The position numbers and the translations under genes are program-made. DNA of 9,717 nt from Marine Group II euryarchaeote MED-G33 (GTDB taxonomy: Archaea > Thermoplasmatota > Poseidoniia > Poseidoniales > Thalassarchaeaceae), in the NCBI GenBank assembly GCA_949538655.1, contig CATISE010000225.1:1-9717 (forward strand). Reading direction: 5' to 3'. Numbering within the stretch: position 1 is the stretch's first letter; each line of letters starts with the position of its first letter. The notes beneath the pieces were generated by a model. It ran no database searches. It was not told the origin of the DNA and worked only from the letters and a program-made list of their open reading frames with translations. Of the stretch, positions 1 through 7,908 are shown in pieces.

Positions 1-380
1 GGTGAGGCGGGTGTCTGAGATGAGCGGCCTGGCTGAGATACATAGTATCCTAAATCAGCATCCATGCAAGCAGATGAATCTGTAGATGTAGAGTTGGGAT
101 TGTAGGTTCCTGCCAAGCAGGGGGTCTGGGTGGTCGCCGCCGTTGTGTCGACGTAGTATCCCGGTGAGGCAGGTGTCTGTGAAGAGCGGCCTGGCTGAGA
201 TACATAGTGTCCTAAATCAGCATCCATGCAGGCTGAACTACTGTTTGAACCAGTGTCTGGGTTGTATGTTCCAGCTAGGCAAGGAATCTGGGTGGTCGCC
301 CCTGTTGTATCGACATAATATCCAGGGGAAGCGGTGGTCTGAGAGGATCGGCCTGATTGGCTCACATAATGCCCAAGATC
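1..380 (-). repeat. Tandem 162-bp (54-residue) repeats inside the surface protein gene
   Basis: Two full units (219-380 and 57-218) and a third cut by the window edge (1-56) repeat with an exact 162-base period. Each encodes 54 residues running from DLGHYVSQ through SPGYYVDTT and PCLAGTYNP to ACMDA. The third and second units differ at only 4 of 56 compared bases, while the first is more diverged, and the gene segment before it (to about 835) holds still more degenerate Cys-rich modules. The array therefore looks like recent in-frame duplication. More copies probably lie beyond the left edge. Confidence 0.9.
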
Positions 381-2234
381 TGCGAGCAGGCATGCAGAAT
401 TGTTGTTCGATGCTGTGCCTGGATTGTATGAACCTGCCAGACAAGCTGTTTGGGTGGCTGAAGCGTTACTATCGACATAATGCCCCGGAGAGGCGTCAAT
501 ACAGGACGATTGTGCAGAATTCGGTTGGTAGGTTCCAATTCCACATTCAATTTGTGAAGTGGCATTTTCTGTATCTACGAAATGTCCTGGTGCGGCATCA
601 TCACAAGACGATTGGCCGGTTGAAGACTGATATTGTCCGATCGTGCAAGATTCTTGACTGGTTGCGCCTTCTTCTGGAACGTAGTGGCCAGCATCAGAGT
701 CGATGCAACTTGCTTGACCTGTGTCTGGCTGATAGGTGCCAGCATCGCATCGAAGCTGGATAATGGCTCCAACTGGAGCGTAATACCCTGCATCGGCTTC
801 TTGGCACGAATATCGACCGTAGAATCCAGCATTACATGACTCTGAACGAGCCGGATTATCTGGGAACTGATCATCCGGTGTAGGGATGCCGTCTCCATCC
901 CCATCGTTGGCGATGTGTGTGTCGTAAATATCGAGTGTGCCATCATTGTCACGATCCCTGTCATCGAGAGCTAAGGTTACACCACTGATTGCTGAACCTG
1001 GTGAATTTGTGCTAGAAGTGGTTCCATCCCCGTGTTGGCCTTCGTTATTTCCACCCCAGCAGTGTACAGAACCATCGTTGATGACCGCGCAGGTGTGGTG
1101 GTCTCCTGCCACCATTCCAACAACATTGGAAAGTGAATCGACATGTACTGGAATTTGTGAATTGGAATTGTCTCCATTGCCCAATTGTCCGAAGATATTG
1201 TTGCCCCAGCACATTGCAGTTCCATTGTCCAAAATGGCACAAGTGTGTCGATCTCCGGCCGTGAGGGCTGTGACTCCTATGTCAATCGTAATCGACGTTG
1301 GCGAAGATTGGCTGGTGAGTGTGCCGTCACCCAACTGGCCGCGATCGTTCCAACCCCAACATGCGATTGTTTCATCGGAGAGCACTGCACAAGTATGTTG
1401 TTCACCTGTAGTCACAGCAACGGGTATATCGCCACTTAGGCTGACTGTGACTGGTGAATTTGCGTTAGTGTTGGTTCCATCTCCGAGTTGGCCTTCGTTG
1501 TTGTGTCCCCAGCACTTCAGAGACTGGTCATCGAGAAGTGCACAGGTATGTGATTCACCCAATGAAATTGCAACCGCGCTGCGACCTTGGCCCAAATCGA
1601 CACTTGATGGGGCGTTTCGCTGTGTGTTCGTTCCATCACCGATCTGTCCATGGATGTTGTAGCCCCAGCAAGATACGCTTGCGTCTTGAAGAACTGCACA
1701 GGTGTGAGTCTTGCCCACTCCAATCATAACTGCACTGTTGTTTTCTCCCAGGTCAACGCCGGTTGGGGAAGATTGGGAAGTGTTTGTCCCATCGCCCAAT
1801 TGGCCGTATGCATTGTCACCCCAACACTGTACTGAGCCATCATTCAATACTGCACAAGTGTGGTATTGACTTGACGAAACACTGACGGGGTAGAGGGTTG
1901 TAACACCGCCAGGATTCACGAAGGAAACACCAACGGGGCTGGAAGATGCTGTTGTAGAGCCGGTGCCCAGTTGACCGAACGAATTGGCGCCCCAACAGGA
2001 CATGTTGCCATCATCGAGAATGGCGCATGCGTGCTCCGAACCGGCTGCCAATGAATCATGAGTGAAGATTGATCCGGATTGGAAACCTGGAGAATTTGCT
2101 GAGCCAGATTCGCTGCTTTTCTCGGAATTTAATTGGTTATTTTCTGAAATCTGTCCGCTGAAAATTGCAAGGCAAGAGACGAGTATCAACAAGCCCGTCA
2201 ATGTCAATGATTTGCAAACCCTGGTGGTTGTCAT
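1..2234 (-). CDS. Secreted RCC1 / TSP3-like / ephrin-receptor-like repeat protein (3' end beyond window)
   Basis: Reading from ATG at 2234, this frame stays open for 744 codons to the window edge, so the C-terminus is missing. Residues 8-27 are a hydrophobic signal segment; an LVSC at 18-21 vaguely resembles a lipobox but lies inside the hydrophobic stretch. Residues about 64-423 hold seven RCC1-type repeats, each with an HTCAVL-x-D-G-x-x-x-CWG core followed by GQLGDGT, enough for one complete seven-bladed propeller. Residues 424-461 are Asp/Asn-rich (DRDRDNDGTLD, NDGDGDGIPTPDDQFPDNP), like calcium-binding thrombospondin type-3 repeats. From residue 467 on come Cys-rich modules with PGYYVD and CLAGTYNP motifs, like ephrin-receptor-type GCC2/GCC3 domains. 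The signal segment and many paired cysteines indicate an extracellular, surface or adhesion role; the ligand is unknown. No Shine-Dalgarno precedes the ATG. The domain calls are from motif recognition. Confidence 0.85.
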   Translation of the reverse strand, partial: MTTTRVCKSLTLTGLLILVSCLAIFSGQISENNQLNSEKSSESGSANSPGFQSGSIFTHDSLAAGSEHACAILDDGNMSCWGANSFGQLGTGSTTASSSPVGVSFVNPGGVTTLYPVSVSSSQYHTCAVLNDGSVQCWGDNAYGQLGDGTNTSQSSPTGVDLGENNSAVMIGVGKTHTCAVLQDASVSCWGYNIHGQIGDGTNTQRNAPSSVDLGQGRSAVAISLGESHTCALLDDQSLKCWGHNNEGQLGDGTNTNANSPVTVSLSGDIPVAVTTGEQHTCAVLSDETIACWGWNDRGQLGDGTLTSQSSPTSITIDIGVTALTAGDRHTCAILDNGTAMCWGNNIFGQLGNGDNSNSQIPVHVDSLSNVVGMVAGDHHTCAVINDGSVHCWGGNNEGQHGDGTTSSTNSPGSAISGVTLALDDRDRDNDGTLDIYDTHIANDGDGDGIPTPDDQFPDNPARSESCNAGFYGRYSCQEADAGYYAPVGAIIQLRCDAGTYQPDTGQASCIDSDAGHYVPEEGATSQESCTIGQYQSSTGQSSCDDAAPGHFVDTENATSQIECGIGTYQPNSAQSSCIDASPGHYVDSNASATQTACLAGSYNPGTASNNNSACLLADLGHYVSQSGRSSQTTASPGYYVDTTGATTQIPCLAGTYNPDTGSNSSSACMDADLGHYVSQPGRSSQTPASPGYYVDTTAATTQTPCLAGTYNPNSTSTDSSACMDADLGYYVSQPGRSSQTPAS

Positions 2235-2255
2235 GTCTTAGCGGAAGATGTGGCG

Positions 2256-2265
2256 ATTAAAATAA
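2256..2265 (-). promoter_or_regulatory. Possible TATA-like element for the surface protein gene
   Basis: Read on the minus strand, the AT-rich TTATTTTAAT is centred about 26 bases before the ATG at 2234. This is the distance expected between an archaeal TATA box and the transcription start if the message is leaderless. The absence of a Shine-Dalgarno before that ATG fits a leaderless transcript. The match to the archaeal TATA consensus is imperfect, and the same bases serve as the T-rich tail of the hairpin at 2266-2282. Confidence 0.35.
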
Positions 2266-2282
2266 CACCGCCTACGGCGGTG
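2256..2282 (-). terminator. Hairpin with T-rich tail after the MscS-type gene
   Basis: Starting 5 bases past the channel stop codon, minus-strand CACCGCC (2282-2276) and GGCGGTG (2272-2266) form a perfect 7-bp stem around a GTA loop. TTATTTTAAT follows directly. A GC stem plus T-rich tail is an intrinsic-type terminator, and T-rich tracts are the main archaeal termination signal. It would end the transcript carrying the channel gene and possibly the archaellum operon. Confidence 0.55.
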
Positions 2283-2287
2283 GAACC

Positions 2288-3613
2288 TCAATCACCATCA
2301 AACATGTCTAACGAAGAGGCGAGTGCTGTAATTTCAGCCCGAATCTTATCCTTCTCTCGGGCGCCCAATGAGGTATCGGATATTTGGCTTTCCAACCATT
2401 CAATTTCAGACTTAATTGTCTCTCTTTCTTCTCGATGAACCTCGTCGGCTCGAGCCATTTGCAGACGAGCAGTTTGCTGTCTGGCTGATTTTCTTCGAGT
2501 CTTCAATTCATAGCTTCCGCCTTTCCCATAGGTACCAGCTGGTTGCGACTTGAGTTCGATATTCACCGGGTATGGGATGATGATGCCTTCATCTCTAAAT
2601 CGGTCTGTCATTTTCTGCATGATCCAATCACGGGCTGGCCATTCATCGGAATAATCCGAAATCCATGTGTACAAGCGGAAGTCGATTGAATAATCGCCCA
2701 ACCCGATAATCAAAGCTCGCGATTTCGGTGTGTCTAGTGTGTATGGGCAACTTTGCGCTACTTGGTTCAAAACATGTTTGACGTGGGGCGGATCTTCATC
2801 ATAAGCAACGGAGACATCGATGAGCAAATTGATGCGCTTTGGGACTCCATCTCCGCCGCCTCTTGCTTTGTTCAGAATCGTGCTGGAGACCAACGTGTTG
2901 TTGGGGATGATCACCAGTTCTTCGGACCATGTCAAAACCTTGGTGGAGAGAATTCCCGTAGAAACTACCTTTCCTTCAATGTCGTCTACCTGGATGCGGT
3001 CTCCAACATCGAATGGACGGTCCATTGCGAGCAAGAATGAATTCAGAATGTTACCCAATGTCTGTTGCAAGGCCAAACCGGCAATCAATGAGAATACGGC
3101 CATCGAGGCGAGTAGTCCCATCAATTCCAATTGCAATTCATCCAAAACCAAATACAGGCCAAGGGCCCAAACTAAAATTCTGGAAAATCCACTGACAAAA
3201 TGGTTGCGGCCAGTGACTGCAACACCCTGACTATTGGTGTTGATCCATGTCATGAATGGTGGGGTAATGACTCGAATTGTGCTGCTAATCATACTGGTGA
3301 ATATGAGGATATATGCCGCGTTTAAAAAATGGTAAATCGCTTCCATGGCAGTTGGAGAAAGCCAAGCAAATGAACCATTGATACACAACACTGCACAGAA
3401 TGCAAGGGTACGCGAAGAAAGTGGGTGGAACAAGTCGTTGTCCCAACCGACCTTGGTTTTGTTGACAAATTCTCCAAACTTCTTGAGAAGTATGAATTTC
3501 ATAAAACCGAAAAGTGCTAGACTGAGGCCTATACAGATAGCAATTTTCCCATAAATTGGGAGGTTGTTAGCCCAATCTTCAATACCTGATATTTCATCGA
3601 ATAATTGCTGCAA
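2288..3613 (-). CDS. MscS-family mechanosensitive ion channel with C-terminal coiled coil
   Basis: This 441-residue membrane protein should open under membrane tension and release solutes during osmotic downshock. Hydrophobic segments lie at about 22-43, 68-86, 95-115, 141-158 and 163-197. The last holds the pore-lining helix (GLLASMAVFSLIAGLALQQT) and the helix leading to the family signature PFDVGDRI at 200-207. IPNNTL at 236-241 and the EGIIIPYP segment at 342-349 mark the MscS beta and C-terminal cytoplasmic domains. Residues about 370-441 are an added highly charged tail with coiled-coil character, not part of the minimal MscS fold. The start is a TTG at 3613: an in-frame TAG lies only seven codons upstream, and the next ATG (residue 38) would fall inside the first helix. 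The Shine-Dalgarno is poor. It lies 71 bases after flaJ with no clear terminator between them, so co-transcription is possible. Confidence 0.88.
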   Translation of the reverse strand: MQQLFDEISGIEDWANNLPIYGKIAICIGLSLALFGFMKFILLKKFGEFVNKTKVGWDNDLFHPLSSRTLAFCAVLCINGSFAWLSPTAMEAIYHFLNAAYILIFTSMISSTIRVITPPFMTWINTNSQGVAVTGRNHFVSGFSRILVWALGLYLVLDELQLELMGLLASMAVFSLIAGLALQQTLGNILNSFLLAMDRPFDVGDRIQVDDIEGKVVSTGILSTKVLTWSEELVIIPNNTLVSSTILNKARGGGDGVPKRINLLIDVSVAYDEDPPHVKHVLNQVAQSCPYTLDTPKSRALIIGLGDYSIDFRLYTWISDYSDEWPARDWIMQKMTDRFRDEGIIIPYPVNIELKSQPAGTYGKGGSYELKTRRKSARQQTARLQMARADEVHREERETIKSEIEWLESQISDTSLGAREKDKIRAEITALASSLDMFDGD

Positions 3614-3684
3614 AGTAGCCCAACCCCTTACCTATTGCAGACATTCGGCCGCATCAATCACTCAAAGGTGTTGTGTATGCATTT

Positions 3685-5478
3685 CTATGTCGAAGTAAAG
3701 AAGGCGCCAAGGGTTGATTCAAGCATCGACCCTGTGAGTACGCTGGTGATTGCAGCCACCCACATCATGGTTGAGACTTGACCGAGGGCTAGTGTGATTC
3801 CACCCCCACGCAATCGAGATGCAACAGAAGAGAGAATGAATACCATGAACACAATCAAGATCGATGTGACGACTTTGAACAGTGCAATATTCGATTCCAC
3901 ACCCCCTGCATCATCCAATACGGGCAAACCAAGTCCACCTGCATTGGTTGTAATTTCACCAAAATCCATGTTCTCCATGCCTTGAGCGACTCCCGCGACG
4001 TTGGAACCCAGTTGGAATACAACTGCGATTGCGATATTGAAGGAAACGATGGTTGCGACCAGCAGACCATATGCGACGCCATTCATTGTACTGGCCGATA
4101 GTGCCCTTCGACGACGAAGGGATAGGAGGTTGGTGGTGTTTTGACTGACGAGGTCGGCAACTGCGGCCGGCTCTCCACTGGCTTGTGCACCTTCCAAATA
4201 GATACGGTTGAATCGAGAAACCATTGAAGAATTGACTTCTGCAGAAAACCAATCCCAACTTCGTTCGGAGTCGACCCTGAGCATCAGCCGACTTTCCAGA
4301 CTGGCGATAGATTCGTTGAGTGATCCAAAGTCGATTCCGCGGAGTGCCTTAATTGTCGCAGATGGTTCTGATGCACGAGCTTGGGCGGTCCCACCGAGTG
4401 CGCGAATAAAACCCGGATATGATTCGTCTCGACGCATGATGCTCTTTTCCTCTCGAGATGCTGTGATTCCGGGGACGAGGAATGGCGTGAACAAGAAAGC
4501 GACCAAGACTAGGCCGTATTTGTTCCATGATGAAACAATGATGTCGCCATACAATACTGCTACGACAATTGTCGATATTAGCAGTGGGAGGCCCATTGTG
4601 AGAGCGGTAAGCCAAGTTTGTCTAGATCGAATTCTGAATCTAGTTTCAAACTCGTGGCGACCAAACACGGGATCATCGGGGACAATCGAACGGAATGCAA
4701 CAAGCATTGAAATTTGCATGATGACGAACAACAATGCAGCGAGGAGGACCCACCGAATTTTGGCCAAGATTCCAACCAAGGATGACCCATAATCATCCGT
4801 TACAAACAATACCAGATGGATACCTGCAACCACAAGACCAAAAATGCCTGTAGTGGTCAATGAAATGTAAATCTCTTTGAGCATGTCAATGGATTCCAAT
4901 CGTGTATCATATAGTGTGTCAAATTCCTTTGCGAAGGTCTTCTGTTCTGCTCGCATGAACTCATCAATGGGCTGCCCTGCCTCAACGGAAAATGCCATCC
5001 GATCAAGGAAATCTCCCCAAATGGGGGAGGGGCTTTGTCGGCCGATGATGCGGGATGCTTCGGGCAAACTTGTGTGCCACTTGTCTACCAAGGTTTCAAT
5101 CGCTTTTACTTCCTTGGCAAGTGCCCCATAATCGCTCATTTGACGAAGGATGTCGAACATTGATTGTGATGTTACTTCACCAATACTAAGAATCCCCATC
5201 CGTGTGATGAACATGTGCATTTCCTTCTCGATTAAGACCGCTTCACGGAGGGTCTGGACAATTGGCCAAGAAATGGCCGCGAGTGTGGATAGAACGGGGA
5301 ATAGAATCAAGAGTACAATTCCGGAGAATCCAATGAAAAATGAGCCCAGGGTGAAGAAAAGAAGTGAGGATATGGCAGCCCCGCCTAAGAAAGCTGGTAG
5401 AACAATTTTGACTGCATATTCGCCAAGTGGTGATTCCATTCTTCGAAAGGCGATTTGGTATAATGAAAGGCGCTCCAT
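3685..5478 (-). CDS. flaJ: Archaellum membrane platform protein FlaJ (ArlJ)
   Basis: FlaJ is the polytopic membrane core of the archaellum, homologous to the TadC/GspF platform of type IV pilus systems. FlaI binds it and drives filament assembly and rotation through it. The 597 residues show hydrophobic segments at about 24-45, 48-75, 206-227, 238-262, 287-310, 321-340, 465-490, 533-553 and 565-585. Two cytoplasmic helical regions of T2SSF type (about 80-205 and 345-460) carry basic clusters such as RRRRAL at 456-461, where ATPase contact is expected. A Gly-rich loop at 494-530 lies between late membrane segments and is probably external. The ATG follows the flaI stop after 8 bases, and that TAG is itself part of the ribosome-binding sequence TAGGTGGG. 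Length and the paired-domain layout are normal for archaellum FlaJ. Position directly after flaI is the conserved order. Confidence 0.93.
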   Translation of the reverse strand: MERLSLYQIAFRRMESPLGEYAVKIVLPAFLGGAAISSLLFFTLGSFFIGFSGIVLLILFPVLSTLAAISWPIVQTLREAVLIEKEMHMFITRMGILSIGEVTSQSMFDILRQMSDYGALAKEVKAIETLVDKWHTSLPEASRIIGRQSPSPIWGDFLDRMAFSVEAGQPIDEFMRAEQKTFAKEFDTLYDTRLESIDMLKEIYISLTTTGIFGLVVAGIHLVLFVTDDYGSSLVGILAKIRWVLLAALLFVIMQISMLVAFRSIVPDDPVFGRHEFETRFRIRSRQTWLTALTMGLPLLISTIVVAVLYGDIIVSSWNKYGLVLVAFLFTPFLVPGITASREEKSIMRRDESYPGFIRALGGTAQARASEPSATIKALRGIDFGSLNESIASLESRLMLRVDSERSWDWFSAEVNSSMVSRFNRIYLEGAQASGEPAAVADLVSQNTTNLLSLRRRRALSASTMNGVAYGLLVATIVSFNIAIAVVFQLGSNVAGVAQGMENMDFGEITTNAGGLGLPVLDDAGGVESNIALFKVVTSILIVFMVFILSSVASRLRGGGITLALGQVSTMMWVAAITSVLTGSMLESTLGAFFTST

Positions 5479-5486
5479 CGTCCCAC

Positions 5487-7202
5487 CTAATCCTCAATTG
5501 GAACCCAAATATCAATCGCGTTTGAGAACGCTTCCCAATCCTGTTGATAGTAAATATCGAGTAAGTCAAAAACATCGTCATAATGTGTGATATTTCGATC
5601 TACCATGCGCTGTAGAGCTTCTGCGCGGCGAGCCATTTCTTCATAGATATCGCGCTTATTTTCAAAGCCCATGAGGGCGGCCATCTTGTTCTCCATAAGA
5701 TGCGATTGAAACATTCCTCTGAAGTAGTGTTTATCGCGAACAGGGTCCCAATCGAACATGCCTCTTGTGAGAACACCATCTGCGTGTTTGTTGTATCCAA
5801 TTACTTCATCAATTCCTGTGATTCTACGAGCAATTCCCCCACCAGGGGCTTCGACCACTTCTTGGAAAATTGCGAAGTTCAAGTTGTCAAAGAAACGCAT
5901 TGGAACATTGATTGGGTCGCCCGTAAATCGTTGAATCATTTTGACAATCGATGATGCGTGGAATGTAGCGATGACAGGGTGTCCTGTTTGCATCGCTTGG
6001 AATGCTGTCGCTCCTTCAGCACCCCGAATTTCACCAATGATGATGTAGCGTGGACGGCTTCGCAATGCAGCCTTTAGAAGATCAAACATCTCTACCCTAG
6101 AATCTTCATTTTTGGAATCACGCGTGACAAGACGTTGCCACAAACGATGTCGAACTTTGACTTCTGGGGTGTCTTCTGCTGAGTAAATTTTCACGTTGTG
6201 ATCGATGAATGGAAGAATCGCATTCAATGTTGTTGTCTTTCCTGATGCGGTTTCTCCAGATACCAAGAGTGACATTCCATTCTCCAGGCACAGCCATACA
6301 TAGGCAGCGACTTCGGCAGACATGGTTTTCCATTGAATCAATTGAGTAATTGAGATGGTTTCTTCTGCGAACTTTCGGATGGTGAACGAGGACCCCAATG
6401 TCGAGACGTCATCCGAATAGATGATGTTGATACGACTACCATCCAATAAAGCGCCGTCAATAATCGGTTTGCTATCAGATACCGGGCGACCAATACGTTC
6501 AGACATCGCGCGGAGATATCTCTCAAGCATCTCCCGGTCTCGGAAACGGATGTTTGATGTGACCATTCCAAACACTTTGTGATCCATGCTGATATAGCGT
6601 AATCCAACTGCGTGAATATCTTCAAGCATTTCATCGGAGAGCAGTGTTTCCAGTGGCCCTGAACGTACCAAATCTCGAATGACTGTGTATTGTAGCCGTT
6701 CCATCTGTTGTTCTGTAACGCTTAGAGGTGGGTCGTTCAGGCCCAGGACCCTTCTGACAGGGGTGACTATTTCGCTAATAGCGACGGGTGTGTTGGAAAT
6801 TTTTGTGTGCTTTTTCATCATATTCTCAAGCATCGATTCAAATTCTGCGTCAGTCGAAAATGATGGAGCGTTTGGAGCCTCTTTGAGCAATCTCTCAACA
6901 AGAATTTGCTTGATCATCTCCTCTTCTTCGGTAAGATAGGGTTCAATTCCAAACCATAGGGTCTGTCCTCCGCCTTCTTCATCTTGAGGAGGGCGATAGA
7001 CATGGGCGAAAAGAGGGCCGCGAAGGTGATAGATTAGATTGAGTGGATTCTGTTTAGAAGCGGCGCGATCTAATGGCCCGTAATACATCGGGCGCGTTCC
7101 ATGTTTGGCTTCAAAATCCTCGACCCACTCCCGAACATGGTCGTACCGAGACATGACGCCGTTGAGATCCCCTCGGGCGAATTCAAGTTCTTCGACTTCC
7201 AT
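5487..7202 (-). CDS. flaI: Archaellum motor ATPase FlaI (ArlI)
   Basis: FlaI is a hexameric secretion-type ATPase of the GspE/PilT superfamily that powers archaellum assembly and rotation from the cytoplasmic face of FlaJ. In these 571 residues the N-terminal domain spans about 1-290. Walker A is GETASGKT at 316-323. The Asp box runs from about IYSAEDTPE (339-347) to RLVTR (357-361) with conserved acidic residues and arginines. Walker B is RYIIIGE at 385-391 with its glutamate, followed by IRGAE. The His box is MQTGHPVIATFHASS at 404-418. All expected catalytic motifs are present, so the enzyme should be active. A helical tail (about 500-571) extends past the core. The ATG at 7202 is preceded by GAGGA, which includes the flaH TGA stop. 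Genes for FlaH upstream and FlaJ downstream identify it as FlaI and not a pilus GspE or TadA. Confidence 0.95.
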   Translation of the reverse strand: MEVEELEFARGDLNGVMSRYDHVREWVEDFEAKHGTRPMYYGPLDRAASKQNPLNLIYHLRGPLFAHVYRPPQDEEGGGQTLWFGIEPYLTEEEEMIKQILVERLLKEAPNAPSFSTDAEFESMLENMMKKHTKISNTPVAISEIVTPVRRVLGLNDPPLSVTEQQMERLQYTVIRDLVRSGPLETLLSDEMLEDIHAVGLRYISMDHKVFGMVTSNIRFRDREMLERYLRAMSERIGRPVSDSKPIIDGALLDGSRINIIYSDDVSTLGSSFTIRKFAEETISITQLIQWKTMSAEVAAYVWLCLENGMSLLVSGETASGKTTTLNAILPFIDHNVKIYSAEDTPEVKVRHRLWQRLVTRDSKNEDSRVEMFDLLKAALRSRPRYIIIGEIRGAEGATAFQAMQTGHPVIATFHASSIVKMIQRFTGDPINVPMRFFDNLNFAIFQEVVEAPGGGIARRITGIDEVIGYNKHADGVLTRGMFDWDPVRDKHYFRGMFQSHLMENKMAALMGFENKRDIYEEMARRAEALQRMVDRNITHYDDVFDLLDIYYQQDWEAFSNAIDIWVPIED

Positions 7203-7212
7203 GATTTATTCC

Positions 7213-7908
7213 TCAACTGACTGCTGTAATATCGACAATGAAGCCCATGGTTGGTTCAACCCTCCAACCTATTCTGGGTTGTACGGGGCCGGCGGCTCGC
7301 AAAAACCGGGTTACGGCTAATATTCGCGATAGTCCGCCACCAATCTCTGAAGTTTTCATCTCGATGACCACTTCGGCGGAAGAGGATAGTGTCCTCAACA
7401 TCTCTGCTGAAATCTCATCTGGATCCAGCAATAACATGAGTGAGCGTTCTTCAGAACAAAATGTGCGGAGTTGGCTGAGAAGTTGGTCTGGAGTGCCATT
7501 GTAGTGTTGAAGAAGCATCGAAGCGCGATCAATAATTGAGATGTCTGCTTTTTGCAATGCCTCAGATGCCAACAAATCCTCAATGCCAACATTCCCTTCG
7601 ACTTCATCGGATATTACACCAAATCGGGATAGTAGTGTGAAAACACCAGAGTTCGCCGCATCCTCCAGCGGATACCCCAAACTGTTCACTTGCTCTAACC
7701 AACCTCGTGTTGTCAATTCAGTTGTGGCAACTGTTGTTGATACGTTGTTCGATACCAGTCCATATGCCAATCTCTGAGAAATCAAACTCTTTCCAGCGCC
7801 AATCTGGCCCGTCACGATGTATAGTGACCTCTTTGGAAGAAATCTCCCCAAACTGTCTGAAAGGCTATCAGTTTCCAATTCGAATGCAAGACCAATATCA
7901 TCAGACAA
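7213..7908 (-). CDS. flaH: Archaellum accessory ATPase FlaH (ArlH), KaiC-like
   Basis: FlaH is a RecA/KaiC-like protein that binds ATP, docks under FlaI and helps form the cytoplasmic motor complex. Numbered from the preferred start (231 residues), Walker A is GQIGAGKS at 34-41 and a Walker B-type strand ISIID ends at D127, with basic residues near 200-216. No second KaiC domain is present, as usual for FlaH. The start is uncertain. The longest frame begins with TTG at 7971 and would overlap flaG by 71 bases. A TTG at 7908 overlaps flaG by only 8 bases, has GAGGTGG six bases upstream, and gives the usual family length, so I chose it. No ATG lies in a suitable place. The flaG overlap implies translational coupling. 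The Walker A lysine and serine are intact, so nucleotide binding is expected. Confidence 0.9.
   Translation of the reverse strand: MSDDIGLAFELETDSLSDSLGRFLPKRSLYIVTGQIGAGKSLISQRLAYGLVSNNVSTTVATTELTTRGWLEQVNSLGYPLEDAANSGVFTLLSRFGVISDEVEGNVGIEDLLASEALQKADISIIDRASMLLQHYNGTPDQLLSQLRTFCSEERSLMLLLDPDEISAEMLRTLSSSAEVVIEMKTSEIGGGLSRILAVTRFLRAAGPVQPRIGWRVEPTMGFIVDITAVS

Noticed and set aside
1..380. Possible CRISPR-like or satellite repeat array
   Set aside because: The 162-base units are contiguous, in frame and encode a known kind of protein module; there are no unique spacers between short palindromic repeats.
143..763. Plus-strand open frame of 206 codons
   Set aside because: It lies opposite the Cys-rich repeat region of the surface protein, and its sequence shows only the reverse-complement periodicity of that repeat, with no recognisable domain.
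937..1662. Plus-strand open frame of 241 codons with repeated PSP-x-WP and AQVC motifs
   Set aside because: The motifs are the antisense image of the RCC1 CWG and HTCAVL repeats; the minus frame has the real signal peptide and domain pattern.
4208..4792. Plus-strand open frame of 194 codons
   Set aside because: It is antisense to the middle of flaJ, which has clear membrane and platform features; the plus-strand product shows no domain or start signal.
5487..7202. Identity as a type IV pilus or Tad secretion ATPase instead of FlaI
   Set aside because: The neighbouring FlaF, FlaG, FlaH and FlaJ genes in canonical archaellum order settle the assignment; pilus clusters lack FlaH.
7213..7908. 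Identity as a RadA/KaiC clock or recombination protein
   Set aside because: There is a single short RecA-like domain without DNA-binding extensions, and it lies between flaG and flaI, as FlaH does.
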